Made by a program: the position numbers and the translations under genes | NCBI GenBank assembly: GCA_947505245.1 | Contig: CANNIZ010000004.1 | Coordinates: 1-64,000, forward strand | DNA: 64,000 nucleotides | Direction: 5' to 3' | Source of the DNA: Pseudomonadota bacterium | Lineage (GTDB): Bacteria > Myxococcota_A > UBA796 > GCA-2862545 | Notes under the pieces: generated by a model | The model's database searches: none | The model's input: only the letters and a program-made list of their open reading frames with translations | What the model was told of the DNA's origin: nothing | Shown here: one piece after another, positions 16,036 through 25,729 of the stretch | How the letters are laid out: every line of letters starts with the position of its first letter | Numbering within the stretch: the stretch's first letter is position 1

Positions 16036-16057
16036 CGGTGTGTCCTCGGTGTGTCCA
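16036..16057. repeat. Tandem 11-nt repeat upstream of the integrase
   Basis: CGGTGTGTCC(T/A) occurs twice head to tail (16036-16046, 16047-16057) 52 nt upstream of the integrase ATG. It could be a pair of integrase arm-type sites or an operator for integrase expression. No protein is known to bind it. Confidence 0.35.
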
Positions 16058-16105
16058 CATGTCCCGACGACCGAAATCGGCGGTCAGTGACTGTTGGCGT
16101 ACTAA

Positions 16106-17740
16106 CTATTTTCCATCATGAATCGGCGCGGCGAACCCCGCGAAGAAGTCGTTCCCCTTGTCGTCCACCACCACGAACGCGGGGAAGTTTTCGACCTTGA
16201 TCTTCCACACCGCTTCCATGCCGAGCTCGGGCATGTCGAGCACCTCGACGTGCTTGATGCTCTCCTTCGCGAGCACGGCCGCCGGGCCGCCGATGCTGCC
16301 GAGGTAGAACCCGCCGTACTGCTTGCACGCGTCGGTCACGACCTTGCTGCGGTTGCCCTTCGCGAGCGTGACGAAGCTGCCGCCCGCGGCCATGAACTGC
16401 GCGACGTAGGCGTCCATGCGGCCCGCCGTGGTGGGGCCGAACGAGCCGGACGCCATGCCCACGGGCGTCTTCGCGGGCCCGGCGTAGTACACGCAGCGCT
16501 CGCGGAAGTAGTCCGGCAGGGGCTCACCGCGGTCGAGGCGCTCTTTCAGGCGTGCGTGGGCGATGTCGCGCGCGACGACCAGCGTGCCGGACAGGGACAC
16601 GCGCGTCTTGATCGGCAGCTTCGAGAGCGTGGCGCGGATCTCGGCCATCGGCCGATCGATGTCGACGTTCACCACGTCGCCGCCGAGGTCTTCGGCGTGG
16701 GGATCGGGCAGGTAGATGGCGGGGTTGGTCTCGAGCTGCTCGAGGAACACGCCGTCGTGGGTGATCTTGGCCACCGCCTGACGGTCCGCCGAGCAGGAGA
16801 CGCCGATGCCGACGGGGCAGGACGCGCCGTGCCGCGGCAGGCGGATCACGCGGACGTCGTGGCAGAAGTACTTCCCGCCGTACTGCGCGCCGATGCCGAA
16901 GTCCTGCGTGAGCTTGAGCACCTGCGCTTCGAGCTCGGGGTCGCGGATCGCGTGGCCGAGGGCGTTTCCGATTGTGGGCAGATCATCGAGGTAGCGCGCG
17001 GACGCGAGCTTGACGGTCTTGAGCGTCTGCTCGGCCGAGGTGCCGCCGATCACGATCGCGAGGTGGTACGGCGGGCAGGCGGACGTGCCGAGCTTCCGCA
17101 GGTTCACATCCAGGAACGCCATCAACGACTTCGGGTTGAGCAGCGCCTTCGTCTCCTGGAACAGGAACGTCTTGTTCGCGCTGCCGCCGCCTTTGGTCAT
17201 GAACAGGAACCGGTACTCGTCGCCGGGGACCGAGTAGATCTCGAGCTGAGCCGGCAGGTTGTTCCCGGTGTTCTTCTCCTCATACATCGTCTGCGGGGCG
17301 ACCTGCGAGTACCGAAGGTTCGTGTTCGTGTACGTCTGCCAGATGCCCTTCGCGAGCGCCTCTTCGTCGTTGCCGTCCACCAACACGTGCTGGCCCTTTT
17401 TTCCCATCACGATGGCGGTGCCGGTGTCCTGGCACGACGGCAACACGCGGGCCGCCGAGATCACCGCGTTGCGCAGCATGGTGCGGGCGACGAACTTGTC
17501 GTTCTGCGACGCCTCGGGGTCGTCGAGGATCTTGCGCAGCTGGGCGAGGTGGCTCGGGCGGAACAGGTGGCTCACGTCGGCGATCGCCTCGGCGGCGAGG
17601 CGGGTCAGCGCCTGCGGCGCGACCTCGAGGATGCGCTTCCCGTTGAACACGCCCGTGCTGATGCCGTCGACGTCGAGCCTGCGGTACACGTACGGATCCG
17701 TGTGAACCGGGAACATCTCCTGGAACTGGAACTCGGGCAT
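16106..17740 (-). CDS. fumA: Fumarate hydratase class I (iron-sulphur dependent)
   Basis: 544 residues (E. coli FumA/FumB are 548). It catalyses reversible hydration of fumarate to L-malate in the TCA cycle. Cys103 (LPSCQDTG), Cys222 (TSACPPYH) and Cys316 (in CPVGIGVSC) correspond in spacing to the three ligands of the [4Fe-4S] cluster of E. coli FumA. The fused alpha and beta regions are both present. The start is ATG 17740 with GGAGG 6 nt before it; the open frame extends further upstream but that part has no gene-like composition. It is last in a minus-strand run and borders the integrated island, with citrate synthase elsewhere in the window. Confidence 0.94.
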   Translation of the reverse strand: MPEFQFQEMFPVHTDPYVYRRLDVDGISTGVFNGKRILEVAPQALTRLAAEAIADVSHLFRPSHLAQLRKILDDPEASQNDKFVARTMLRNAVISAARVLPSCQDTGTAIVMGKKGQHVLVDGNDEEALAKGIWQTYTNTNLRYSQVAPQTMYEEKNTGNNLPAQLEIYSVPGDEYRFLFMTKGGGSANKTFLFQETKALLNPKSLMAFLDVNLRKLGTSACPPYHLAIVIGGTSAEQTLKTVKLASARYLDDLPTIGNALGHAIRDPELEAQVLKLTQDFGIGAQYGGKYFCHDVRVIRLPRHGASCPVGIGVSCSADRQAVAKITHDGVFLEQLETNPAIYLPDPHAEDLGGDVVNVDIDRPMAEIRATLSKLPIKTRVSLSGTLVVARDIAHARLKERLDRGEPLPDYFRERCVYYAGPAKTPVGMASGSFGPTTAGRMDAYVAQFMAAGGSFVTLAKGNRSKVVTDACKQYGGFYLGSIGGPAAVLAKESIKHVEVLDMPELGMEAVWKIKVENFPAFVVVDDKGNDFFAGFAAPIHDGK

Positions 17741-17751
17741 CGGGGCCTCCT

Positions 17752-19302
17752 TCAGCGGGCGGTGAGCGTGAAGCTCTTGCCCTGGGAGACGAGCGTAACG
17801 CCGTTCCACGCCACCACGGTGCGTCCGCTGGTGCTGAAAGCTGTTGCAGGGCCCAGCGTGCCAGGCTTGTCCGTGGTCCACACCCACAGGGCGTTCGACG
17901 ACGGCCTGAGCACGGCGATCACGGGTTTGCCATCGAGGGTGCCCTCGGCGACCGTCTCCGCGGCCTTGTCGCCATCGACGTCGACGCTGTACGCCGTGGC
18001 GAACGAGACGCTCTTCAGGCCCGCCCACGCTGCAGCGGCGCGCACGGCCGCCACGTCGCCGGTGCCGAGGGGCACGGCCGTGGCGCTGGCGGGCCTGGCG
18101 CCTGTCCAGGCGGGGATGGGCGCGGGAGCGGTGCCGAACGCGCTGGGGCCCGCGCCGAGCAGCTCCATCACGATGGGCGCGAGCGGGCGTTCGCTGCCGG
18201 TGCCGATTCCGAGCGTGGGCTGCAACGGCGTACCGCGGGTCATCGCGCGCCCGACCACCCACGGGGAGCCGCCCGCGAGCGGGACGATGATCGTGGCGCC
18301 GCCGCCCGGGATCTCGATGCGCCCCTGGCCGATCGTGGGCGTGCCCGTGGCGGCAACCATCGCGCGCACGTCAAACCACCCGGCGCTGGCGGGGGTGAGG
18401 GATACCCTTCGGTCGCCCAGCGCGATCGCGACGACCTTGCCCGCTTCCACAGTTAGTTTTGGCGTCTTGACTTCGGGTCCGCACGAGGCCGGAGCGGCCA
18501 CGGGAACGTAGGAGTGCCCGCCGGCGGCCTGAACATCGACGCTCCACACGTCGGTGGTTCCTGGGTCTGCGCAGGCGGGGAACGGTGGCCCGTTCGTGTG
18601 GTCCGCGGCGTTGCGCGCGATGTCTTCGGGTACGCCGTATTTGGCGACGTGGGCGACCAGCGCGTCGGTCCAGGGAACGGCCTTTCCGTCGGCCTGGCGC
18701 GCCACCCATGACGTCTTCAGCGTCTTCGGGTCGATCAGCTGCGGATCGACCTTCACGTTCATGGTGCCGTCGGCCGACAATTCGACCTTTACGAACGCGT
18801 CGAGGTGCGTCCGCAGCAACGTGGGCACCTGCCCCGGGTAGCGCCGCGCGACGCCGACGACCTCCTCCGGCGTCGTGATCGCGTGCAGCGCCGACTCCGC
18901 TGCGCGCTCATAAGCGAGCTCAGCGGTCGGGGTGCCGGGGTACTTGTCGCCGACGGCGAGGTAGTCGGCTTCGGTCGCGTCGTAGCCGACGGCGTCGAGC
19001 GAGAGCTCGGCCTCGCGCTTCTTCGCGCCTGTGGCCCAGGACGTGTCGCTCCATTCCTTGCGGAACGTGGACCACGACTCGATCGTGTCGGCGCGCTCGG
19101 CGTCGCCGAGCCAGATCTCGGCGCACACATGACGCAGGCGCGGGTCGGCGCTTTGAGCCGTGCCGCCCCAGGCCTCGCACTTGCCGCGGGCGACGGACTC
19201 CTTGCCGGTGTCGATCCAGGTACGCACCTTGGCGGCCCGGACGGTGACGTCGGCGGCGAGGGCATCATCGGCGAGGGCGACGAGCAATGCGACGGCGAGC
19301 AA
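17752..19302 (-). CDS. Secreted protein of unknown function
   Basis: 516 residues from TTG 19302 with GGAGG 5 nt upstream. A signal peptide ([16 protein letters not shown]) is followed by a helical region (about 20-170, with repeats of an [13 protein letters not shown] kind, possibly TPR-like) and a strand-rich C-terminal half ending in an FG-GAP-like [18 protein letters not shown]. The stop is 11 nt before fumarase, so they are likely co-transcribed. No family is assigned. Confidence 0.75.
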   Translation of the reverse strand: MLAVALLVALADDALAADVTVRAAKVRTWIDTGKESVARGKCEAWGGTAQSADPRLRHVCAEIWLGDAERADTIESWSTFRKEWSDTSWATGAKKREAELSLDAVGYDATEADYLAVGDKYPGTPTAELAYERAAESALHAITTPEEVVGVARRYPGQVPTLLRTHLDAFVKVELSADGTMNVKVDPQLIDPKTLKTSWVARQADGKAVPWTDALVAHVAKYGVPEDIARNAADHTNGPPFPACADPGTTDVWSVDVQAAGGHSYVPVAAPASCGPEVKTPKLTVEAGKVVAIALGDRRVSLTPASAGWFDVRAMVAATGTPTIGQGRIEIPGGGATIIVPLAGGSPWVVGRAMTRGTPLQPTLGIGTGSERPLAPIVMELLGAGPSAFGTAPAPIPAWTGARPASATAVPLGTGDVAAVRAAAAWAGLKSVSFATAYSVDVDGDKAAETVAEGTLDGKPVIAVLRPSSNALWVWTTDKPGTLGPATAFSTSGRTVVAWNGVTLVSQGKSFTLTAR

Positions 19303-19372
19303 CCATCCTCCGGGCGACGCGTTTAGCCGATCGCGCGCCTGTCGGCGAGCACACTGCGCGCGTTTCGAGCGC

Positions 19373-20191
19373 TTACGGCGTTACCGTTCCGGAGTTTCCG
19401 GGCGGCGCCGCCGGGCCGCCGGTCTTTAGCTGCTCGGCGACGCGTTCGACGGAGAAGCGGTTGTCGTCGTACCGCTCGACGAGCCGCCCCTCGCGATCCA
19501 GGACGAGCAGCCGCGAGCCGTGCAGCAGGTCACCGTGGTCGCGCATGACGTTCAGGCCGGCCTTTGACGCGACGTCCTTGAGGGTTGCGTCGTCGAGGCG
19601 ACCGAACTGCCAAACGCCTGGAAGCGCCCCGGTGGTGACCGCGAAGGCGTCGAGCACCTCGCGCGTGTCCGTGGCGGGATCAAGGGTGACCGTGACGATG
19701 CGCGCGTCGGTGCCGACCAGCGCTTGCAGCGCCTGCAGCTTGGTGACCAGCGCCGGGCAGAACTCGGGGATCGGACACGTGGTGTACAGGAACCCGAGCG
19801 CCGTGGGACGATCCTGGCCTTGCCCGACGACGATCGCCGACCCGCCGACGTCCACGGTCACCGGCGGCAGCACCTCGGTGGGCCGGAGCGGCATCGGCGG
19901 CAGCACCAGGGCGGGCAGCTCGACGTGGCCGGTGACGCGGATCCGATCGAGCCACGATCCTCGCTCGTCGATCATCAGCCGGGCCACGATCTCGTCGCCG
20001 CGCGTAAGTTCGGCGATCTCCGAGGGATCGCGCACCGGGAACGGCATGGTCATCGGCCCCATGAAGTCCTTGATCGCGTGGTGATCGACGACGATCTCGT
20101 CTGGCCTGTGCACCTCGAGCACGGTGCCCTCGAGGATGTGGGCCCGGCTGCCCCAGTCGTCGCACGCTGCGAGCGCGAGCAGCAGAAGCAC
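19373..20191 (-). CDS. CusF-like and SCO-like fusion copper lipoprotein
   Basis: 272 residues from GTG 20191, overlapping the upstream stop by one base. A very short lipoprotein signal (MLLLLALAAC) without basic residues is unusual. Residues about 15-75 match the CusF/copper-binding pattern with Met-rich FMGPMTMPF. Residues about 105-260 are an SCO1/SenC thioredoxin fold with CPIPEFC (Cys139, Cys145) and a downstream LLHGS His. SCO proteins deliver copper to cytochrome oxidase CuA. The fusion joins a copper carrier and a delivery or redox domain in one exported chain. Confidence 0.85.
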   Translation of the reverse strand: MLLLLALAACDDWGSRAHILEGTVLEVHRPDEIVVDHHAIKDFMGPMTMPFPVRDPSEIAELTRGDEIVARLMIDERGSWLDRIRVTGHVELPALVLPPMPLRPTEVLPPVTVDVGGSAIVVGQGQDRPTALGFLYTTCPIPEFCPALVTKLQALQALVGTDARIVTVTLDPATDTREVLDAFAVTTGALPGVWQFGRLDDATLKDVASKAGLNVMRDHGDLLHGSRLLVLDREGRLVERYDDNRFSVERVAEQLKTGGPAAPPGNSGTVTP

Positions 20192-20829
20192 TACAGGCCC
20201 TGAAGCGACGGCCGGCTGCGCTGCCTCGCGATGGACACGCTGCCCACCGCCCACAGCAGATCGCTCGTGGTGGTCGGCTTCGCGTCGGCGATCGCGCGCT
20301 CGAATCGGTCCGTGGGCGTGTTGCCGGCGCCGTACAGCGACCAGCGCGCGCCGCGGTTCACGAAGAAGAAGCGCTCGTCGCGGATCTCCCACTCCCAGGC
20401 GCCGCCGTCAGCGAGATCGCGGTGCTGAACCTCGACGTCGGCCGCAAAGCCCATCAGCAGCGGCGCGAGCCAGGACTCGTCGGGCAGCAGGTCGATCTGG
20501 CGGAAGAACAGCTCGGGCCCGACGAACAGCCGCCCGGCGATGCCGCCGCCGACCTGCACCGCGGACGTCGTCCAGCGGCCGAGGCGGCCCTTCCGCCCGC
20601 CGAACCGGTGACCGCCGCGCGGGACGAGGTCCTCCGCGAGGTACAGGGCGCGGACGGCGCGTTCTTCGCGCGCCACAGCGTAGCGAACGGGCTTGCCGTC
20701 CAGGCTTTCGCGGTAGATCCGCTCGAGCAGGGACTTCTCGGGTAGCGCTGGAATTACCACGCGACGCTCGACGAGCACGCGGGCTTCTTCGCCGTAAACC
20801 GTGAGCTGGCAGTCGCGCAACCGTGGCAC
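20191..20829 (-). CDS. Hypothetical cytoplasmic protein
   Basis: 212 residues from GTG 20829; the ribosome binding site is poor, so the start is uncertain. There is no signal peptide or membrane segment. A basic middle part (GGHRFGGRKGRLGRWT) and an aromatic C-terminal part (WEWEIRDERFFFVNRGARW) are the only landmarks. The stop overlaps the GTG of the CusF-SCO gene, so it is translated with it. I recognise no family. Confidence 0.6.
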   Translation of the reverse strand: MPRLRDCQLTVYGEEARVLVERRVVIPALPEKSLLERIYRESLDGKPVRYAVAREERAVRALYLAEDLVPRGGHRFGGRKGRLGRWTTSAVQVGGGIAGRLFVGPELFFRQIDLLPDESWLAPLLMGFAADVEVQHRDLADGGAWEWEIRDERFFFVNRGARWSLYGAGNTPTDRFERAIADAKPTTTSDLLWAVGSVSIARQRSRPSLQGL

Positions 20830-20874
20830 CGAATGGGAGAAATCTATTGGCTCGCGAAGCTACCACAACGCGCG

Positions 20875-21156
20875 CTAGAGGGTGGTCAAGACTCCTTCGA
20901 CGCCGCGGAGCACCTCCCACACGTCGAGCACGCGTTCCGCGTCGACGACGTGGATTCGTACGCAGATGGCGACGTAGTTGCCGTTGCGCGAGCGACGTTC
21001 GGTCACGTCTTCGGCGCGTGAGCCTTCGCCAGCCGCAGCCACGATCGCGCCGACCACCGCGGCGGTCGCGTGGGGCAACACCACGGCGCGAAACTCGAAC
21101 GCGCCGGGGAAGGTGTGGTGATTGCGGAGCAGCGTCAGCGAGTCTTCGCGATCCAC
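20875..21156 (-). CDS. DUF493 (YbeD-like) small ACT-like protein
   Basis: 93 residues from GTG 21156 with GGAGGG 5 nt upstream. The pattern fits the DUF493 family: an early PGAFEFRAVV, then a GNYVAICVRIHV strand and a C-terminal helix LDVWEVLRGVEGV. The fold is ACT-like and E. coli YbeD belongs here; the molecular role is unclear. It heads a minus-strand series and is divergent from the YkgJ-type gene, with 59 nt between starts. Confidence 0.8.
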   Translation of the reverse strand: MDREDSLTLLRNHHTFPGAFEFRAVVLPHATAAVVGAIVAAAGEGSRAEDVTERRSRNGNYVAICVRIHVVDAERVLDVWEVLRGVEGVLTTL

Positions 21157-21215
21157 GGGGCCCTCCGAACGGGTTGATCATCGCACACGCGGGGCGACGG
21201 TGTATCTTCCCGCGC

Positions 21216-22307
21216 ATGTCTGTCATCCGTACGCCGCCCGGCGCTCGCTGGGACTGTCACGCCTGCGGCGATTGTTGCCGCCTCTACGATCTTGGGCCGG
21301 TGGAGCCCGCGATCATCCGCGGACTTCAGGATCGCAAGATCGAAGACCACTGGGCGCCCGCCAAGGACGCGCCCTGGTACGAGATTCGGCGCGCTCCGGA
21401 TGGTCGCGAGGTGTTCTTCCTCACGCACCGCAACGGCCAGTGCGTGTTCCTGAAGGACGACAACCTTTGCGCGGTGCACGGCCTGTTCGGGTCCGAGGCG
21501 AAGCCCGCGTTCTGTCGCGAGTTTCCGTTCCATGTGCTCGACGATCCGCGCGGGACCGTCGCCGTCGTGCGCCCGTCGTGTACGAGCGCCCATCTGGGCG
21601 TCGCCGGGGGCACCCCGGTGGCCGAGCAGGCCGCTGCGGCGGTCGCGTTGCCGCGCGTGATGGGGCGCCGCCGGTGGGCGCCGGCCGAGGTCGGTGTCCT
21701 ACCGGACGCGGCGCTGCCGATCGAAGCGTGGATGGATCTCGAGGCGCGGGTGATCGCCGCGATCACGGACGACGGTGAGCCGGAAGCCCAGATCGCGGCG
21801 TTGCGGGGGACGTTGTTCGCCGCCGTGGGTCGCGCGCCGGGGCCTGGAGACGCCCACCGCGCGCGCATGGCGTGTGGTGCGGTGATCGAGGCCCTGCGGC
21901 GGCTGATGGACCGCGCGGCGAACGATCCCGATCCGCGCGCTGAGGCCCACCGCGTCGCGTTCGCCCGCGCGATGCGCGACCTGCTCGTCGCCGCGCTGGG
22001 GGGCATGGCCGCACCTCGCCCGCTCGCGCCGGACGGCCGTGCGTACCTCGCGCAGGTGCTGCGCACCTTCCTGCTCGCAAAAGGTCAGGCGCCGATCGGC
22101 AGCGTGGCCGAGGGCCTCGGCGCGTTCCTGGTCGAGGTCGCCGTCGTTCGCGGCGCCGCGCCCGGAGAGGGGCCGATCGACGCGAAGGGCGTCGGCGCGG
22201 TGGTCGCGAAGTGGTCCAAATTGACTGACAACCCGGCGATCGCTGGCGTGTTGCGCATGGCGCGACCCGCGTTGTACGACGCCTTCCTGAACGTGGAGAC
22301 CTCGTGA
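21216..22307 (+). CDS. YkgJ-type Cys-cluster (putative Fe-S/zinc) protein
   Basis: 363 residues from ATG 21216. The N-terminus has CHACGDCC (Cys14, 17, 20, 21), followed by LCAVHGLF and AFCREFPF, the cysteine spacing typical of YkgJ/FliB-like proteins thought to bind a metal cluster. The remaining ~240 residues are Ala-rich helices without a recognised domain. The stop overlaps the ureohydrolase GTG by four bases (GTGA), so the two are coupled. Function within the family is poorly defined. Confidence 0.8.
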   Translation: MSVIRTPPGARWDCHACGDCCRLYDLGPVEPAIIRGLQDRKIEDHWAPAKDAPWYEIRRAPDGREVFFLTHRNGQCVFLKDDNLCAVHGLFGSEAKPAFCREFPFHVLDDPRGTVAVVRPSCTSAHLGVAGGTPVAEQAAAAVALPRVMGRRRWAPAEVGVLPDAALPIEAWMDLEARVIAAITDDGEPEAQIAALRGTLFAAVGRAPGPGDAHRARMACGAVIEALRRLMDRAANDPDPRAEAHRVAFARAMRDLLVAALGGMAAPRPLAPDGRAYLAQVLRTFLLAKGQAPIGSVAEGLGAFLVEVAVVRGAAPGEGPIDAKGVGAVVAKWSKLTDNPAIAGVLRMARPALYDAFLNVETS

Positions 22308-23314
22308 ACGACGCACCCTTCGATCCAGACGCCCCCGCCGAAGGGGACGGCCTGTTCGGGTTGCCCCATTCTCCCGACGAGGCGTCCGTGGTCGTGATCC
22401 CGGTCGGGTTCGAGGCCACCGCGAGCTTCCGCCGCGGCACCAAGGACGCGCCGACCGCGATCCTGGAGGCCTCCCGTCAGGTGGATCTGCACGATCTCGA
22501 GACCGGCGACCCCTGGACCGCGGGCATCGCGATGGAGGATGCCGACCCGCGGGTCGCGGCCTGGGAAGCTGCTGCAAGCGCCGACGCGTGTGTCGTGATC
22601 GCGAACGGCGGCCGGGACGCGGGTGACGGCGAACGCTGCGCCCGGGTCGACGCGATCATGCGGGAGCTCAACGCCCACGTCGAGGCCCGCACGAAGCACT
22701 GGCTCGATCAGGGACGGATCCCGGCGATCCTCGGCGGCGATCACAGCGTCCCTTACGGGGCGATCAAGGCGGCGAGCGAGAAGTTCCCCGGGCTCGGCAT
22801 CCTGCACGTCGACGCGCACGCGGACCTTCGCGTCGCGTACGAGGGGTTCGAGTTCTCGCACGCGAGCATCCTGTACAACGTCTCGCGGCTGCCCGGCGTC
22901 GGTCGGATCGCCCAGGTAGGCATCCGCGACTTTGGCCGCGCCGAGCGCGAATTCGCCGAGTCGAGCGACAAGATCGAGACCTGGTTCCACACCCGCCTCG
23001 CGTGGCAACTCGCGGGCGGCGCGAACTGGCGCAAGCTGTGCGAGGACATCGTCCGGCCGCTGCCAAAGGACGTGTGGATCACGTTCGACATCGACGGCCT
23101 CGAGCCCGCGTTGTGCCCGAACACCGGCACCCCCGTGCCGGGCGGGTTGAACTGGGATCAGGCGCTGGTGCTGCTGCGCACGCTCGCGGAGAGCGGTCGG
23201 CGCATCGTTGGGTTTGATCTGAACGAGGTCGGCAACGACGAGTGGGACGCGATCGTCGGCGCGCGGGTGCTGTACAAGCTCGCGGGCTGGGCTGTCGCGA
23301 CGCGCCCCGCATAA
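22304..23314 (+). CDS. speB: Agmatinase/arginase family ureohydrolase
   Basis: 336 residues from GTG 22304. It has the binuclear manganese motifs of ureohydrolases: GGDHSVPYG, ILHVDAHADLR and TFDIDGLEPALCPNTG. Agmatinase converts agmatine to putrescine and urea, but the family also includes guanidinobutyrase, formiminoglutamase and guanidine hydrolases, so the substrate is not fixed by sequence. The insertion before GGDHS (about 60-130) is longer than in E. coli SpeB. It is translationally coupled to the YkgJ-type protein and ends at a bidirectional terminator. Confidence 0.88.
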   Translation: MNDAPFDPDAPAEGDGLFGLPHSPDEASVVVIPVGFEATASFRRGTKDAPTAILEASRQVDLHDLETGDPWTAGIAMEDADPRVAAWEAAASADACVVIANGGRDAGDGERCARVDAIMRELNAHVEARTKHWLDQGRIPAILGGDHSVPYGAIKAASEKFPGLGILHVDAHADLRVAYEGFEFSHASILYNVSRLPGVGRIAQVGIRDFGRAEREFAESSDKIETWFHTRLAWQLAGGANWRKLCEDIVRPLPKDVWITFDIDGLEPALCPNTGTPVPGGLNWDQALVLLRTLAESGRRIVGFDLNEVGNDEWDAIVGARVLYKLAGWAVATRPA

Positions 23315-23317
23315 AGC

Positions 23318-23353
23318 AAAAACCGCGCTCGCCTTTCGGAGAGCGCGGCCTTT
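23318..23353. terminator. Bidirectional terminator between ureohydrolase and rpsD
   Basis: CCGCGCTC (23323-23330) pairs with GAGCGCGG (23341-23348) around a 10-nt loop. On the minus strand it is followed by TTTTTGCTTT, a good T-tract for rpsD; on the plus strand by CCTTTGTT, a weaker one for the ureohydrolase. Confidence 0.75.
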
Positions 23354-23390
23354 GTTGAACTCGAACCGCGTGTTTGACGCGGCAGCGAGG

Positions 23391-24008
23391 TCAGAGCTTC
23401 TGCGAGTAGAACTCGATGATCGCGTTCTCGCTGATCTCGAGCGGGAGGTCGCTCCGATCCGGGGCGGCCGTCAGCTTGCCGACGACCTTCGCGGGATCGA
23501 ACTCGAGCCAGCCCGGGCGGGTGGTGGTGCCACTCGTCGCGAGCACTTCCTGCACGAACGTCTTGTTCTTCGACTTCTCACGGACGCTGATCTCGTCGCC
23601 CGCGCTGACGTGGAAGCTCGGACGATCGACGCGCTTGCCGTTGATCAGGATGTGGCCATGGACCACGAGCTGACGAGCGGCCTGGATGGTGCGCGCGAGA
23701 CCAAGGCGCCACACGATCGCGTCGAGACGCGACTGAAGCAGCATGATCAGGTTGAGGCCAGCGGGGCCGCGAAGCTGCGACGCGCGCTTGACGTAGAGCT
23801 TGAACTGCCGCTCGAGAATGCCGAAGTGCCAACGGGCCTTCTGCTTCTCCAGCATGCGGATCTTGAAGTCTGAGGGTTTACCGGCGCGGCGTGTGCCGTG
23901 CTCTCCGGGTGGGAACGGGCGATCCAATGTCGCCGCGGTCGTCAAACCGGGGAGCACCACACCCACCCGACGGCATCGCTTGAGCCGGGGTCCACGATAA
24001 CGAGCCAT
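23391..24008 (-). CDS. rpsD: 30S ribosomal protein S4
   Basis: 205 residues, the usual length. MARYRGPRLKRCRR at the N-terminus, the S4 RNA-binding domain (about 93-160, with RLDAIVWRLGLARTIQAAR and GHILINGKRVD) and the C-terminal IEFYSQKL are all typical. S4 nucleates 30S body assembly and in many bacteria represses its own operon. It is not in the usual alpha operon (rpsM-rpsK-rpsD-rpoA) but downstream of rpmG, with its own terminator. The N-terminal zinc-binding cysteines of some S4 forms are absent. Confidence 0.95.
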   Translation of the reverse strand: MARYRGPRLKRCRRVGVVLPGLTTAATLDRPFPPGEHGTRRAGKPSDFKIRMLEKQKARWHFGILERQFKLYVKRASQLRGPAGLNLIMLLQSRLDAIVWRLGLARTIQAARQLVVHGHILINGKRVDRPSFHVSAGDEISVREKSKNKTFVQEVLATSGTTTRPGWLEFDPAKVVGKLTAAPDRSDLPLEISENAIIEFYSQKL

Positions 24009-24124
24009 TTAATGCTCCAAATGTGTGTGCTTGTGAAAGGGATCAGGGGTTCGATCGGAGCGATCGTGGGCATGATCCCCAGGGATGGCCGCCAGCATGC
24101 TGACGACCGCAATGAAGAGGCGTA

Positions 24125-24313
24125 CTACTTCACTTCGCGGTGAAGGGTCTGCTTCTTCAGGTAGGGGTTGTACTTCATCAACTCGAGGCGCTTGGGCGTG
24201 TTCTTCTTGTTCTTCATCGTGGTGTAGCGGCTCACGCCGGCAACACCCGAACCACGCTGTTCGGTGCACTCGAGATGGATGACTGTACGGGCGACATTCT
24301 TCTTCTTCGCCAC
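24125..24313 (-). CDS. rpmG: 50S ribosomal protein L33
   Basis: 62 residues from GTG 24313 with AAGGAG about 7 nt upstream. The sequence shows the L33 pattern: basic N-terminus, [21 protein letters not shown] and [12 protein letters not shown]. Only one Cys remains, so this is the zinc-independent (C-minus) form. It precedes rpsD on the minus strand by 116 nt. Confidence 0.94.
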   Translation of the reverse strand: MAKKKNVARTVIHLECTEQRGSGVAGVSRYTTMKNKKNTPKRLELMKYNPYLKKQTLHREVK

Positions 24314-24403
24314 GGCCTGTCTCCTTGCTGTCGCGACGGACCACCCGAAGCGAGCGGCCCGGTTAACCGGGTCAGACCTGATCGCGCAAACGTGGAGGTC
24401 CCG

Positions 24404-25729
24404 ATGCGGCCCTGGTTCGTCCTATCGTTCGCCCTGGCGGCGTGTAAACCCTCGGCCGAATGTACGGTCGATTGCGGAGGGGACGCGGACACCGACGCGG
24501 ATTCGGACGCCGACACGGATTCGGACACCGACGCCGACACGGATTCAGATACCGACGCCGATACGGACGCGGACAACGACGAGGCTTTGGTCAGGGACCT
24601 GATCGCGTCGGGCGGGGACGCGGAGGCGGTATTGGCCACGGTCGCCGGCAACACCGGCTGGCCGGTGCACACGGCGGACGACACGTACCTGTTCGTGTAC
24701 GGCGACACCGGTGACTGGTCCCTTTGCGGAGACGCGATGGGCTGGTACCCGGACCCCTGCGTCGCGATGACGGCAGGAGCCGGATTCGTGTGGGCCGAGG
24801 TGACGATCCCGTCGCCTGAAGGCTCTTTCTACAAGTTCCGCGACACTTCGGACTACGTGGCGGACCCGCTCGCGCGGTCGCACTCGTACGATGTGTTCGG
24901 GGACGTCAGCTACGTCGAGCCCCCCGCCACTGGATGGTGGATCGATCGGTGGCCAAACCTCGGCGGGCACACGATGTCCGCGCGCGAAGTGAACGTGCTC
25001 GTTCCGGGCCACGGCGGCCCCTACCCGGTGCTGTACATGCACGACGGGCAGAACCTGTTCGAGTGGGATCCACCTGGGTTCGTGGCCTCGGGCTGGTTCG
25101 TCCAGGACGCCGCCGCCGCGCTTTCCACGCCGATCATGGTGGTCGGAATCGACAACACGGCCGACCGCTTCGACGAGTACACCCACACCGACGAGGTGGA
25201 CGGGTCCTACGTGTTCAACGCGCGCGGCGACGACTACGCGGACTACGTCACGCTCGACATCAAGCCGTTCATCGAGGCCCGGTACCCAACGTCGGATCGC
25301 GCCGGCGTGATGGGGTCCTCGCTCGGCGGCCTGATCAGCTTGTGGATCGGCCACCGGTACCCAAGCCAATACGACTTTGTCGGGGCGATGAGCCCGTCGC
25401 TGTTCATCGGCGCGGTCGACAGCGCGGGCCCGACGATGCGCGAGGCGTACCTCGCCGACCCGGTGCACCCGTTCACGATCTACGCGGACTCGGGCGGAGC
25501 CGCGGGCGGAGGAGGCTGCACCGATCCCGATGGCGACGGCACGTTCGAGGACGACCCCGACAGCAGCGACGACTACTGCGACACGCGCGCGTTCGTCGAT
25601 GCGATGGCCGACCACGGCTATGTCTGGAATGACAACTTGTTTCACTGGTACGCCAGCGGCGCGGAGCACACCGAAGCGGCCTGGGCTGACCGACTTTCGC
25701 ATCCGTTCGCGATCTTCGCCCAGCCCTGA
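24404..25729 (+). CDS. Esterase-family lipoprotein with DxD linker
   Basis: 441 residues from ATG 24404 (GGAGG upstream). The lipobox is ALAAC (Cys14). An Asp/Ser/Thr-rich acidic linker follows (about 26-59). Next come an N-terminal early-set-like part with YKFRD and a Fes/IroE-type alpha/beta-hydrolase (putative esterase family) with YMHDGQNLF and nucleophile Ser306 in GSSLGG; His in GAEHTEAAW near the C-terminus completes the likely triad. It is probably a surface or periplasmic ester hydrolase; the substrate is unknown. A Cys/Asp-rich insertion ([20 protein letters not shown]) resembles a calcium-binding loop. Confidence 0.88.
   Translation: MRPWFVLSFALAACKPSAECTVDCGGDADTDADSDADTDSDTDADTDSDTDADTDADNDEALVRDLIASGGDAEAVLATVAGNTGWPVHTADDTYLFVYGDTGDWSLCGDAMGWYPDPCVAMTAGAGFVWAEVTIPSPEGSFYKFRDTSDYVADPLARSHSYDVFGDVSYVEPPATGWWIDRWPNLGGHTMSAREVNVLVPGHGGPYPVLYMHDGQNLFEWDPPGFVASGWFVQDAAAALSTPIMVVGIDNTADRFDEYTHTDEVDGSYVFNARGDDYADYVTLDIKPFIEARYPTSDRAGVMGSSLGGLISLWIGHRYPSQYDFVGAMSPSLFIGAVDSAGPTMREAYLADPVHPFTIYADSGGAAGGGGCTDPDGDGTFEDDPDSSDDYCDTRAFVDAMADHGYVWNDNLFHWYASGAEHTEAAWADRLSHPFAIFAQP
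24481..24580 (+). repeat. Coding minisatellite for the DxD linker
   Basis: Degenerate 6-nt units of the form GAC-(A/G/T)CN encode alternating Asp and Ala/Ser/Thr ([11 protein letters not shown]). Such tracts vary in length by slippage and act as flexible acidic spacers between lipid anchor and enzyme domain. Confidence 0.8.

Larger units (their letters stand above)
1..16105. mobile_element. Integrated accessory island; left end outside window
   Basis: This is a composite island. It contains a serine recombinase (2281-3804), a tyrosine integrase at the right edge (14713-15984), a tRNA 3' fragment (7371-7393), a duplicated hairpin element, and many genes without recognisable families. Much of 1-2.2 kb and 3.9-14.6 kb is visibly more AT-rich than the DNA after 16.1 kb, while the two recombinase genes are themselves GC-rich. 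The right boundary is placed between the integrase start and the end of the core fumarase gene. The left boundary is not in view. Two recombinase families and at least one internal att-like scar suggest successive insertions rather than one element. Confidence 0.6.

Noticed and set aside
1..16105. Prophage
   Set aside because: No terminase, portal, capsid, tail or lysis gene is recognised, so the recombinases alone do not make this a phage.
16118..18511. Long plus-strand open frame opposite fumarase
   Set aside because: Antisense shadow of fumarase and its neighbour; no domain, biased composition.
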